Assembly (NCBI GenBank): GCA_905250125.1
Contig: CAJNOL010000187.1
Span: forward strand, 148,201 to 212,200
Length of the DNA: 64,000 nt
Direction of reading: 5' to 3'
Source of the DNA: Rotaria sordida
Lineage: Eukaryota > Rotifera > Eurotatoria > Philodinida > Philodinidae
The notes under the pieces were generated by a model. It searched no databases, was not told where the DNA came from, and saw nothing but the letters and a program-made list of their open reading frames with translations. Both the position numbers and the translations under genes were made by a program. Positions 1 to 12,300 of this stretch are shown piece by piece. The number at the start of each line of letters is the position of its first letter. Position 1 is the stretch's first letter.

Positions 1-2812
1 CGATAAGCTAATTTTATCCATTACAGCTGTGAGGACAGTTGATCATAAATAATGAATCAAATAGATAATTAAATGATCAATTGACAGCGTTCTTTAGAAA
101 GCGTATGGGTGTGCGGATGCGGGTGAGGATCTTCTATTCTTCAGCATCCCCAACCTCTACTTTGCTATAGAATCTTATGGATATAAAGAAGCATTATTAT
201 GTGTTTTGAATTTAATTAAGATCGTTGTTGATTAGCATATGTGTTTACAATCAAGTAGACAAATTCAACTGCTTAAAAATTATATTGAAAACATTTTAAT
301 ATTGAACGGTAGTATTCTAATGAATAGAGATCCAGGCAGATCTACTTTTCGCATGCCTAGCTTGCCGATGAAAGACTATGAGTCTGTTTAGTTTGTGTAT
401 CGTTTTACATATACTAATATGATGCTCATCGATGGATGAAAATAGGTTATCTTTGTAAGAAGGAAAAGAAGTCGTGTAAACCGAAATGACTTGACTATAT
501 AACACATTTATTGATTTAACACGGTGTGGTATGTATCTGTGAGACGAATAAATAAACTAAATAAATAAAGAGATAATAAATAATATACTCACAATCTATT
601 ATTAGGTATGATTCTATACAGTCAAAATCATTAAAAAAAAGTTAATTTCACATCTTTGAGCAGTGAAGATATTCCAATGAATATCGTGATATCTACATTG
701 CCTGCTTAAGAAAAACGAAATTTTGTAATGAAAATTTAGAAAATATATCATAAATAGACTCAATAAGCTGTTTGAATTTCTGCTAACAAAAGTTTAGCTA
801 GGATTCAGTCAATTGATTTATGTTATTTATGTATAATATCAAATATCATGTTGTTTTATTATTCAAATGTAATAATTAATCAAGTTTTTCTTTATAAATA
901 AACAATAATATCGTCAATCATTTTTTAAACTTCTATGTCAACAAACTTAATCATTATCATAAAAAAAGACATAAGAACTTTTAGTCAAAAACTACTAATG
1001 AATTCTACAAATGTCAAGAGATTAATAATTTATATTCATTATTAAAACATTTCAAATTCAAGTCTTTAAATCACAGAAAATAACTGGATATTTTTTTAAT
1101 TATTGATCGAGATACTATTCGACTGTCTGTTTGAACAATAAAAGTACTGAACTAATTTTTTTTTAAATAACTACTAATACGTTGATTATAATTATAAGTT
1201 TTGTACTGTATAAAACTGTTGTTTTAGTTAATAGATGGAAAAATAATTCAATAACATATATGTTTGAAATAGATCTCGATCATAGTTGTAAAATATCGAT
1301 GTAAAAATTTTTTAAAATATAGTGGAGATATATTCTTCTACCAACTAGCCAATCTTATGAGTAATCAAATACATAGTCAACATTGTTTTATTAATAAAAA
1401 TAAATTTGATCAGTATGTTTAGTATTCTCATCTGATTTTTTTTTGCCTTTTAATTCGATTCAGATAAGAAGAGAAAACATATTTTTGTTTGTATTACTTG
1501 ATGTTTCATCATATTTGATATTTTTTTGTTCTATTGTTTCGTTTATATCTTTGGTTTGAAAGATTCGAAATAGATCACACATCTACATACTTCTCATATA
1601 TGTATCACTCAAGAGTTTACGTCCAATTTCAGACTCGAATTCTTATCAATGGATCGAGAGGGTTCAATAGCATTTCAATTAATAAAACTATTAGTTGATC
1701 AATTAAGTTTGAATTCTAGAAGTTATGGACGATTTTGTATACAAAAACGTCCATAACTTAGTAAGTTCAAACTTAATTGATCAACTGAAAGATTGTACTC
1801 ATAAAAATACTATTGATCTCTCTCAGTTTATTAATAAGAATCCGAGCTCGACATCGATCTATAGACTGATTCAACTTTTAACATAAATTTCTCCTTCACT
1901 CCGAGATTGAATGAACATGATCTCAGGTTAGACGCTAACATATATAAATCATCGTGAAATTGTTAGTTGAATATTATGTATCAATTTATTCTTTCAATAG
2001 ATATGGCCTTTGAATTACAAATATGCAAATATTGATAATTCATCATCAACACAAAGTTTAGCTAATCTTAAAGATTCGAATATAAAAAAACAACAAACCT
2101 AATATTTAATCTATATACTAAAATAAGTAATCTTCAAAATATGATAATTATTTAAACCTTTCAGTAGTACTGATTTAAATTCATTAGGTAAATATATTCG
2201 TCTGATCAATTAAATGCAAATTCAAAAACGATCGATTATTCCATAGAATTATATTGTTGATTAGATAGCTGTTTTTTATTGCTTTAGAATAATGAATACG
2301 TTAATACCATTGTGAATACTATATAGATAAATATAGTTTTTCATATGTCTGTACTTCCATAGAATAGAATTAGGTATTTTCTCTATGGAATTAGAAAAAA
2401 TCTCAAGAACTCTTTTTTTTTAATTATAAATAAAAATTTGTGTCTATTCTATTTCATATTTTGATATACTCTTCATCGAATATATCGAATATTAGGAAAA
2501 TATTCAAAATCTATGAGAATTATAAAATAATTTAAATAACATAACTTAACTAATCTCTTGTGGTAATCAATTAAATATTTGTGAATTCGAACTTCATGAA
2601 AGAGAACGTAATTACTAAACTAAAATTAAATTGTAAATTCAATTAATCGATGATTTCGTTGTTTTTTTTGTTTTTTATTGAAATTGACAATACAACATTT
2701 GTTTTATTACTGATTTTCGATTGCAAAATAATCAATCAGAAATACATCATACAGCAATAAAACAAAGATCTGTTATTATTGAGAAAGAAAACTATTTATA
2801 TTGACATTAAAA
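1..2812. other. Gene-free AT-rich region
   Basis: I see no coding exon on either strand. Open frames are short, full of homopolymers and lack splice-consistent continuation. The only structured element is the inverted repeat at 1632-1850. The last part (about 2640-2812) is probably the 3' UTR and downstream flank of the Fe65-like gene, since a TTTATT (AATAAA on the minus strand) occurs near 2703. Confidence 0.6.
1632..1850. repeat. Imperfect inverted repeat (fold-back)
   Basis: The two halves pair around a centre near 1740. The core is almost perfect: AGTTATGGACG is answered by CGTCCATAACT, then GTTGATCAATTAAGTTTGAA by TTCAAACTTAATTGATCAAC. Pairing continues more loosely outward to the GAATTCTTATCAA / TTAATAAGAATCC ends. 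No protein or target duplication was recognised. It could be an old MITE or a local inverted duplication. Confidence 0.75.
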
Positions 2813-5148
2813 TCAAATAGATTGTTTATTCCCAAACCAGAATGATTCAACCAAACGTTTTATTTGTGAAGTATAATTCTAAAATCAAGCAAAATAAATT
2901 AAAGAAAAAACTTATTCTCAAAAAAAAAAAAAATAACAAACTTTTGTTTGTTCAACTGATTGAACTGGTTGTGGATGAGCATCAAGACATTTTTGATAAC
3001 GTAACTATTTAAAATAACATAAATAGAAAAGAAAATATAATCCAAAAAAAAAGAAAAATGTTTTTTTGATTTACTTTACAAGCAGCTTCTATATTTTTAC
3101 ATAGTTGAATGCATGATGGTTGACAATAAAATACATGACATTTAAATGAATTATCTGCACAATGAATAATTATTCCACAAAAACTATAAATGAAAAAAAA
3201 ATTATATTTATTAAATAAAGATTAAAATTAGTTTACCGAATATCGTGTCCAACACCAAGAAATGAAAGATAACGAATACGACAATCGAGTAACTGTTCTT
3301 TTGAATCCTATAAGAAAAAACAGAATAATGAAAAAAGTTTTTTTCTTTGAAAAATTCGACATACATCACCATCTGAACAAACAATAATTGATGTTGGTGA
3401 AATTTTAACTACAACTGAAATCCATTGATCATCTGGTACTGTCGTTGCTATTTTTTCGATTGCTGGTCGTAAAATATTCATTCCACCAGGCTGTTCAACA
3501 TATGTACAACCTAAATATTTACATGGTAAATTATTCTTTTGTTCTTCCATTGGTGTTGGAAATTGTGCTAAAATTGAAACAAAAAAAATTTAATTTTAAT
3601 AAAAAAAAAAAAAAAAAAAAACTCAATGTTCAAATCTTTACTATTTGTAATATCATTCTCAATTGAATCAGGAAATGATGTTGGTCTATATAAGATAATT
3701 TCAAAAAATTTTACATAATAAAATTTCTTTTGTTTTTTGAAATTTACCGTTTTTGGTTTAATATTCCATCATTTGAAATTTCTGTTGTATGATTTAATAA
3801 GCCACGTTCAATCATTAGATTTTTACATACATCACGTAATGTATTTGCAATTATTCTTGCCGATGTATTATCACAACGAAATACATGACATTTATAAATA
3901 TTTGTTGTAAGATTTTTATCTTTTGCAACATAAGCAAAATCTCTAAAAAATCAAAATTTAAAAAAAGAAAGAAATTTTTATTTTTTTCAAACCTTGAATT
4001 TTCTCTTCCAACTCCCCAAACTCGAAGTGATGTTATTGATTGTTTATGTAATATAGTCATTTCAATAGGATCAATTAAAAGTATATTTGTATTATTAATA
4101 TCCATATAAAGATCTTTACCATCACCCCAACGACTAATTGAATCATTAATTCCACGTGTTAATTCATAAATACAACGATTTACAGAATGACTAATTTTTT
4201 CCTTTGTTAAATCTTCTTCATTGATTATTGTCCAACCAAGTGAACGTACATAAAAACGATGTTGTTCAGAATTATCATTTAATGTCTAACAAAAAAAAAA
4301 AAAAAAATATTCATTGAGGAGAAAGAAATGTTGAAGATGTATTTTGTAAGCAAAATAAATTTACTCGAATAGAATTATCTGATTCACTTTTATTTAAGAA
4401 GGAATTAATTTCAAAACATGTATCATTCGATGATGATGAAAGTGTTAATGATGGAGAATTTATCATTGATTGTGGTCGATCACGTGTTACAGTACCAGTA
4501 AATTTATGCCAATAATAAACACCTTGTTCATCTAAAAACAAAAAAAAAGTTTTTTTTTTTTTTATTATATTAAAACTTGATAGAATTATAAATTCTTACC
4601 TTCAAAACGTTCCCAACCTAATGGAAGGTTTATATCATCATCCATCTAAAATAAAACTTTGATTTATATAAAATAAAAGAAATAAATACGAACTGTTATT
4701 GTTCGTTCTATAGATATTTGTATTCCGCTATCTGTTGATTCAGTTGGTGATGAAATATTTTCCGAAAGAACAGGATTTCTATAAATAAGAAAAAAAATTA
4801 ATATTTAACGAAGAAGAAAAAAAAAAGAATAATTATTTCTTACGAATTAAAATGATATCCATTTGTCATACTAACTAAAAAAACAAATGAAAAGAAAATA
4901 TAATTGATTAATAAAATCAAAAAAAAAAAAAACAAAAGAAACAAAGCTAAATGAATTTTTTTTGTTTTTATTTAATAAGACAATTAGACTTTACCATAAT
5001 TTTCAAATAAAGGATTTTCAAATGTAATCCAATAATTTGTCTTTCGAATATCTTTCCAATAATTTAAATGATGATTATATTTTAAACGATAATTATTCAA
5101 TGATTTTTCTAATCCATGATTAGTTTTTATATGCATATCTCTGATCAT
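2813..5148 (-). CDS. APBB1/2-like: Fe65-like adaptor (APBB family): WW domain plus two PTB domains
   Basis: Thirteen exons (4995-5148, 4844-4874, 4694-4778, 4600-4645, 4365-4531, 3993-4285, 3748-3942, 3642-3685, 3365-3567, 3237-3307, 3075-3183, 2942-3004, 2813-2878) join in frame to 508 residues. A WW domain lies at about 97-127 (LPLGWERFEDEQGVYYWHK, then DRP). PTB1 at about 172-305 starts FYVRSLGW and contains ITSLRVWGVGREN and KCHVFRCD. PTB2 at about 354-480 contains CKYLGCTYV, LDCRIRYLSFLGVG and KCHVFYC. WW-PTB-PTB is diagnostic of Fe65 proteins, cytoplasmic/nuclear adaptors that bind the APP tail through PTB2. The protein is shorter than vertebrate Fe65 (about 710) because the acidic N-terminus is reduced. 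The third-intron donor is an unusual GTTCGT. The last short exon (ending GNKQSI) is inferred from a fitting acceptor and the basic end of the family. Family call sure, paralogue unclear. Confidence 0.9.
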
Positions 5149-5459
5149 GATCTGTTATTTGTTACACAGATCAATGTTTTTTTTTCTTTTTATTCCGCTC
5201 AGGAAATAGTAGATGAAAACGGCTAATAATCATCGACTGTTCTTTTCTCTCTTTCCCTAACTATAAAAAAAAAAGGGAAATCGGAGCAAACAATCTTTTC
5301 TCTTTCGCTCTTTTTTTTCTCTCTATACATAACAACAATTTACGATTATTAAGAAGTCAGTATCTTTCATTGTATATTCGTCAAGCTCAAGAGTTCAAAT
5401 TAGCATACGAGTAATAGAAACACAGAGAGAGAAAAAGAAAACTAAATATAATATAAATA

Positions 5460-5503
<44 letters not shown>

Positions 5504-6375
5504 ATCGACTTTTTTTTTCTCTGCTGATCTCAAGTAAATTTGCATAAAAAGACGAAAGCAATGATGCGAGATTGGCTGAAGGTTGATTGAAAAATCTAGG
5601 CGTCTTTCCCGAGAATAGTAATAATCAGTTATAAGAAAAAAAAACATTATTTGATTAGAACATAGAAAACAACAACATCAATATTAGAAACTAACTAACT
5701 AATCAAGTGCTCTTCTTCGAAGATGCTCCAACAACGGCGAGTTCTCTTTTTTTTTTTTTTCTCTCAATATGCAGATCATCGAAAGAGAAGAATAAATTTG
5801 ATCAAGTTTTTTTCTTCTTCTTCTTCTTCTCTCTTGTGTATGTCTACAAATGCACTTTATTATTCCTTAGAGATTTTTTCATCACTACTCATCATTATCA
5901 ATCTTTGGTTTAAGAATATACATGCAATCAATGCGATATGATTTTAAATTCTAATGTAAACAAAAGAAAAAAAAAAAAACTAACTTCTCTTACTTTTTTT
6001 GATCGATACATAGTTGTGATTTAAATTTAACCAACGAATATTTTTAGATCTAAATGATGGTGCTACATACAATGTACATAAATAAATGGAATATAGCGCT
6101 AAGAAATAGTGAAGACGTTTTTTCCAAAATATAAGAAAAATGAAAATAATTTTCTTTAATTTTAAATCTTTTTTTATATTTAATTTTATAACTTCGAAAA
6201 ATTTTGTATTATATTTCTTTGAAATAGATAAAATTTTTGAATAGATTATAAAAAGAATTGCACAACTATATTGTGAAGATTTATTTCAGCAAACAATGAA
6301 TATGTGTTTTTTTTTTTCAATTTGATTATCTTTAGATTTTCTTCTTTATTCTTTTGTATAATATCGACTAGGCAA
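5149..6375. promoter_or_regulatory. Divergent promoter region between Fe65-like and RAD17
   Basis: The two start codons face away from each other across 1.2 kb, so both promoters must lie here or in upstream untranslated exons. The interval holds a TA microsatellite (5461-5499), pyrimidine tracts around 5740-5830 and no convincing coding exon. Small open frames near 5707-5941 are T-rich and look accidental. Confidence 0.4.
5461..5499. repeat. (TA)n microsatellite
   Basis: A nearly uninterrupted TA dinucleotide run, preceded by a shorter interrupted ATATAT stretch. It lies between two divergent genes. Confidence 0.95.
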
Positions 6376-9300
6376 ATGTCTCGTCGTATACCTTCATTTT
6401 CGGATCTTAATATCCGATCTGAACAGCCAATAAAACGTTTTAAAACATCTGAAATTTCTATTGATTCTTCATCTTATCGTAATATATTTGAACAATTTAA
6501 TGATGTTCCACCATCACCAACATTAATAACAAATACAGAAATAAAAATTCCAAAAACTTTTATATCAAAATTATCATCACAACAATCTTCATCAACATCA
6601 TCAACAATAGCACGTTCAATAATGTCAAAAAAATTTAATCAACAAAATGATGAACTTTGGACAATGTTATTTCAACCTAAAAAACGTCATGATCTTATTC
6701 TTCATCCAAGAAAAATTAAAGAACTTGAAGATATACTTCAAAGATCATGTGAAATTGTTAAAACAAATAAAGTAAATGATCATTGATTATTATTTTCTAT
6801 TGAATAAAAGAAAAAGATTTGTTTTTCTTTTTATTATCCAGCGACCATCTAAATTAATACTTATTTCTGGTCCATCTGGTTCTGGAAAATCAACATGTCT
6901 ACGAATACTAGCTGCTTCATTGAATATTAATATTGTTGAATGGGAAACTCGAACAACAACAGCTTTAACAAGTACTGTATTAGATGAACAACGAGGTTAG
7001 TTCTTCTATAATATCACATCATAATTATAAAGTTTAATTCATTGTACACAAATTTCAAATCAGATCTGCCTTACAAAATGCTGATTCTTGTGTCATCAGA
7101 TACATAATTAAATTCTGAACAAAATGGAAAATGTGTTCATTTTAACAGTTGAAACATGTAGGCTACTTTGAATCAATCGAAAATCGTAGTTCAGATTTGT
7201 TCGGAACCAGCTTTTTGTTCGATATTTCAACGTTTTCTATTTCGAAAGTTTTTCTTAAGTTTCAGCAGATCCGTTTCTAAAAATTCTCTATAATTTTCTT
7301 GCTTTTTTTTTCATTTTAACATTTGTATGAGGGATTAGATTGTTGATCTCGCTAACTTTGCTCTGAAGTGAAAAGTCGATTTGAAAAAAATAATGTAGAC
7401 AGTTTTGTAGAGAATTAAATTTTCTATTTACTAGTATAAAAACTAAAATTTAAATTAATTTTTAAATACTTCAAAGATAGAAAATACAATTGGCCTATTT
7501 ATTGTGGAGCATCCATTATTGTTTTTTTCTCTCGAGGAAAATTTTTTTCATTTTGGTGGCAGATTCTACACTTCTACCGAACCGGTCTTCACCATTCGGA
7601 AAATATTTTATACATTATACCATTTTTCTTAGATAAAATTTGTTGGGAACAAGTTTGCTTAATTGTATCAAAATAATCAAACAATGTTGTTTCAAGAGCT
7701 ATTAGTTTTATTTTCTTCTGTTCGTCTACATTGTTTTATTACTTGAGCTAAACTTATATCAGAAATGTTTTGGTAAAGATCATATTTAGATTTGGATCGT
7801 CGTTCGAAAAGAAAAGTCAAGTTTGTCTGAAAAAACTGACGAGGGAACTGGCCACTTCCGATTTCAACGATTTTTTTTTGTCTATAAATACTACATAGAA
7901 TTCTAAAAGGATTTAAGTTCCTATTGATATTTGAGTAAGCTATCGAATTTTTATCATGTCCATTTTCTAGAGACACTAGGTTTCGAGAGAACTCAATTAG
8001 ACGAACGTCCATAAAAAATTCAAAAGTTTTAAACAAAGTTTCTTTGAGATATGAAACTTTTAAGATATAGATCTGCGTCCATAGAAAGTCTATACAACAT
8101 GCATTTTTTGAAAGCTTCATATCTTGAAGAGACTTTGTTCAAAACTTATGAATTGTTTTTATGAAACCTAGTCTCTAGTTGAGTTCTCTATATGTGCAAA
8201 GTTTCAGATCAAAATTCGAATATACGAGGCTTCTGAAAACTTGGTGCTGCTAGAGAATAGACATATTAAAAATTTTTTAGCTTAATCAAATACGAATAGG
8301 AGCCTAAATTTTTTTAGGATTTCTATTAGAACACTATGTAGTATCTATAAGCAAAAAAAAATCATTGAAATCGGAAGGGGACAGCTGATGAGATTTTCTT
8401 CTGAGTGAGAAAATTCAAGCTTTGAAATTTAACAATCAGTTGAGGTGTAAATGACTCTTTATAATGAATGTTTTATGAATTCATTCTCATTAACCAATTA
8501 ATAATGATCCAACAAACTGGTCGGACCGAACCAGTTCTTTTCAAAAGAGTTGAACTGTTCAGTTTCTTTGACGACTAGAACAGTTACTCAATAGAATTAC
8601 TGCATTACCATTGTCAGTAGACATAGTTCATATGAAAAGAACTAGTCATTTGGTACAGTTCTCGAAAAAGAGTCGGTTCATAGAATTGTGAATTATCATA
8701 GATCTATTCGTAACTTTGCTCGAGTGCCTTCCTGTTTTCTTTTTGTAAGATATAAATGAATTCTTTTCAATTTCAACAAATTTATTCTCTCAAAAATAAT
8801 ATAATAATTAATAAACTTTTCAGTTATTTACATGATTAAATAACTCACAATATTTTTTTTATTAGAATGCCTTGAATAAATATAATTAAGTCTTCTTTTC
8901 AGTTCATATATTACAATTAGAAATCTTTGTTTTTTTTTGTATCTCTAAACGTCTTTTTTTTTGCAATTGAAATTCAGATGATCGTCAATGGATTGAATCT
9001 CAAAAACGTTCATTTCGCACTTTTGTATTTCAATCAACTCGTTATTTATCATCATCAACAAGTAATTCTAGTAATGGTTTAATATTTGAAAATGATAATG
9101 AACAGTCAATTAAATCACAAGCATCATCATCAACTAAACAATTAGTATTAATTGAAGTAAGTTAATACATTTATTAATTGAATAAAACAAAAAGCAAAAA
9201 AAAAATAAATTCAAACTACATATTGATAATTATAGCTTATAAAAAAAAAGAATAGACAAGAAAGGAAGAAATTAGAAATAGAAAAAAATATATTTGTTCT

Positions 9301-12300
9301 TAAAATAAATATTCTTATTAAGCATTTGATCAAGCACTGCTTTCAGTTTTTGTTTTAAAACCAATATTTGATATTGATACTGGTAAAGTAGGCATTGGTT
9401 CTTTTCGTACAACTCGAACAATTGCTATTATAATAACACCTAGAACAACACCAATAAGTAAACCAACAATAATAGCTGTTGCTTGTGAACCACTTGTATA
9501 TTTTTCAGTATAAGCTACTTTTCCAACTTTATGAGTTGACATATATTGTGTTGAAGATTTTAATGAACCAGATTCTGCTCGTACTGGTGCAGTAGAATTA
9601 TCTTCTAATATTAAATCAAATTGAAAATTTCCATTATCAATAGCTTGTCTTAACGTATCAGTTGCTGTTGCAGCTGTTGGTTCACTATCATCAAAACCTG
9701 ATTGTGTGCCTGGTTTTAGTGTTCGACCAAGAACAGTAAAAAAAACTTGTACACTATTATCGGCAGTTTCATGATCAATTTCTACATCAGATATACGTGA
9801 AAATTTAATTTGCATTATACGTGCTAAATTCATATGTGTTCGTATGTTTAATTGACGTCTACTTATTTTATTACCATCAATAAGACCTTCTTTAATTGTA
9901 CATGTAAAAACAAGATGTAAATATTCATAATTAAGTGCACGATAACATAAACTTATATCAAAATCAAATTGATCTCTATCATGAGACATTTCATAAAATT
10001 CATATTCAACATCTTCAGTAATAATACTTAATGGTGATGGATTGGATGGATCTCGAAATCGATACATTCTTAAATATAAACTTACTGGATAATCAAATTG
10101 TTTTGGTCGATCAGGTGGTGCCAAAGCCATTGGTGAACGCATTGACCAGCCATATTCAACATTGGTTGCTGCCCATGTTTCACCTGTTGTCATACCAGTA
10201 TCTGGCTCAACCATAGCAGGAAATCGATCTATTGATGTTGTTAATATTGTACATCGAATAGTATTGCCACGACAAACTAAAAATGACGAAGAAAAGAATA
10301 TTTTGAAAAAAAAACCGTTCTGTTTTTCTTTTTCTTACGTCGAAATCCATTAAATTCCCAAGCATTTTCAGGTGGATTAAATATTATTTGAGCTTCATGT
10401 TTAACAAAAAATCGTATTGGATCACTAATAGGACTAACATCAGGAATGTCTACACCACTATTAATTTTACATGAACCAACACGAAGATCCATAATATAAG
10501 TTAAATTATTTGTATAATCATGAATAACGGATTGAAAATCTTCTGCACCAGGTGGCATGAAATCATAACGTAAACGTCTTGAACCACTTTCACGACCTTG
10601 ATCATAACGTAAATGAAATCGTTCCCATCGTGGTGCACGTGATGTTGAAGTTTCAACACGAACACTAAAATGATTTGGCCAAATGACACCAGCATCTTTA
10701 AGTGATATTAAAGTTTGACCTGGACCACTAGCACAAAAAACACCTTTTGGTGGTGATAATGCATCAGCTGTTTCCATAATACCTGGTCGAAATGCAAGAA
10801 CATTATATATTTCATCAACTTCAGCTATTTGTGTGCCATTTGGAAAGACATATGAACCACTAATCATTGCTTGAATAGGAATAGCAAATTTAGCATCAGT
10901 TACACCTGGCATAGCAACTCCATCTTGAGCAAATGTCCATATACGTCGTACTGTTCGATAATCTGTTTTATTGACATAACAACTTTGCCATTTATGAACT
11001 GGAATTCCACGTACTGTATCTGTACCAAGATATACTGGTGTAACTCGTCGACTTTGATCATCACTTGAAAATAAAAGAAATTCATTCAGTGGACGAATAT
11101 GCCATGCACCATTTGGTAATCTTATTGCCGATGCACCATCTAATATAAAAAAAAAAACTACTATAAAAAAAGAATCGTTAAAAGTTTAATATAAATATAC
11201 CCATATCATTTTCTGTTGGAATATCCGTTACAACACAATATTGTCCTTGATAATAAGTTGATTTCTTATTAGGACCATAGTAAAAATATTCAGCATCAAT
11301 AAAGCCATTTTTATTTTTAACTATAATTAATTTATTAGCATCGTAATCATAAAGATATTCAAGCATAGTCATTTCACTAGGTAATGTTATATTTATAATA
11401 TGCTTAATTTCGACACGTTCTAGACCAAATTCAGCTTTATTTGGAAATCTAGGCATTGGTGGTGCAGGTAATGATGAAGGTGTAGGTGGTGGATTAATTG
11501 TACATAAATTTGGGTCACCATTCCAATCAGTAGGTGGTGTTGGATCTTGTGCTTGATATTTAGCGATAAATAATAGCAAAAGAAAAACAACTCCCTTTAA
11601 TCGATGCATTGTTAGTTTGCTTAAAAGAAAAAATAAAAATGATATGAAACTGTAACTTGTTTAGCTGTAAAATAGAAAACTGATAAGATAAAAAAACAAA
11701 AAACTTCTAGATACACAAAAAAAAAAAACGAAGATATAGTTTGCCAAGTAGTTATGTGTTGTTGTTTAAAGATAAGACAAAAGAATAAATATAACTTAAG
11801 AATTTAGTATTTTTTTCTGCTTATATAATGTTTATTTTAGGATTTACCAAATGGTTTCTATTCAGATGTAACATCATTTCATTCTATTTTAAGGTGAATT
11901 GCATGATAAAATTAGAAACAAAAAAAAAATAACAAACTAAATAAACAATTTCTTTTTTTCTTTTTTTTTTTTTTGTTTTATATAGAGAATTAAAACGTAT
12001 AGCATATCATCCAATTGTATTTATAATAACTGATAATAGTTCATTATCAACATTTAATAATCCTAATGTATTATTTTCATTATCAGTTGTTGATGAATTT
12101 AAAATTGAACAGATCAGGTTAGATTTAGATTAAAAGAAGAGAAAAAAAAAAACGAGAATTTCTTTTTTATTTTCATATAGTTTTAATCCAATTGCACCAA
12201 CTTATATGAAAAAAGCTCTTCAATTAATTATTCAGCAAGCATCTTTATTAGTAAATTTGTATATAAAATTAATTATCAATCTCGTTTTGTTTTTGTTTTT

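Noticed and set aside
6304-6375. Upstream ATG for RAD17
   Set aside because: It would add 24 residues, mostly Phe/Ile/Leu from a T-rich stretch that looks like a polypyrimidine tract before the acceptor-like CTAG at 6371.
7692-8120. 142-codon minus-strand open frame in RAD17 intron 2
   Set aside because: It runs through one arm of an inverted repeat and has no codon or domain signal; the other arm does not keep the frame.
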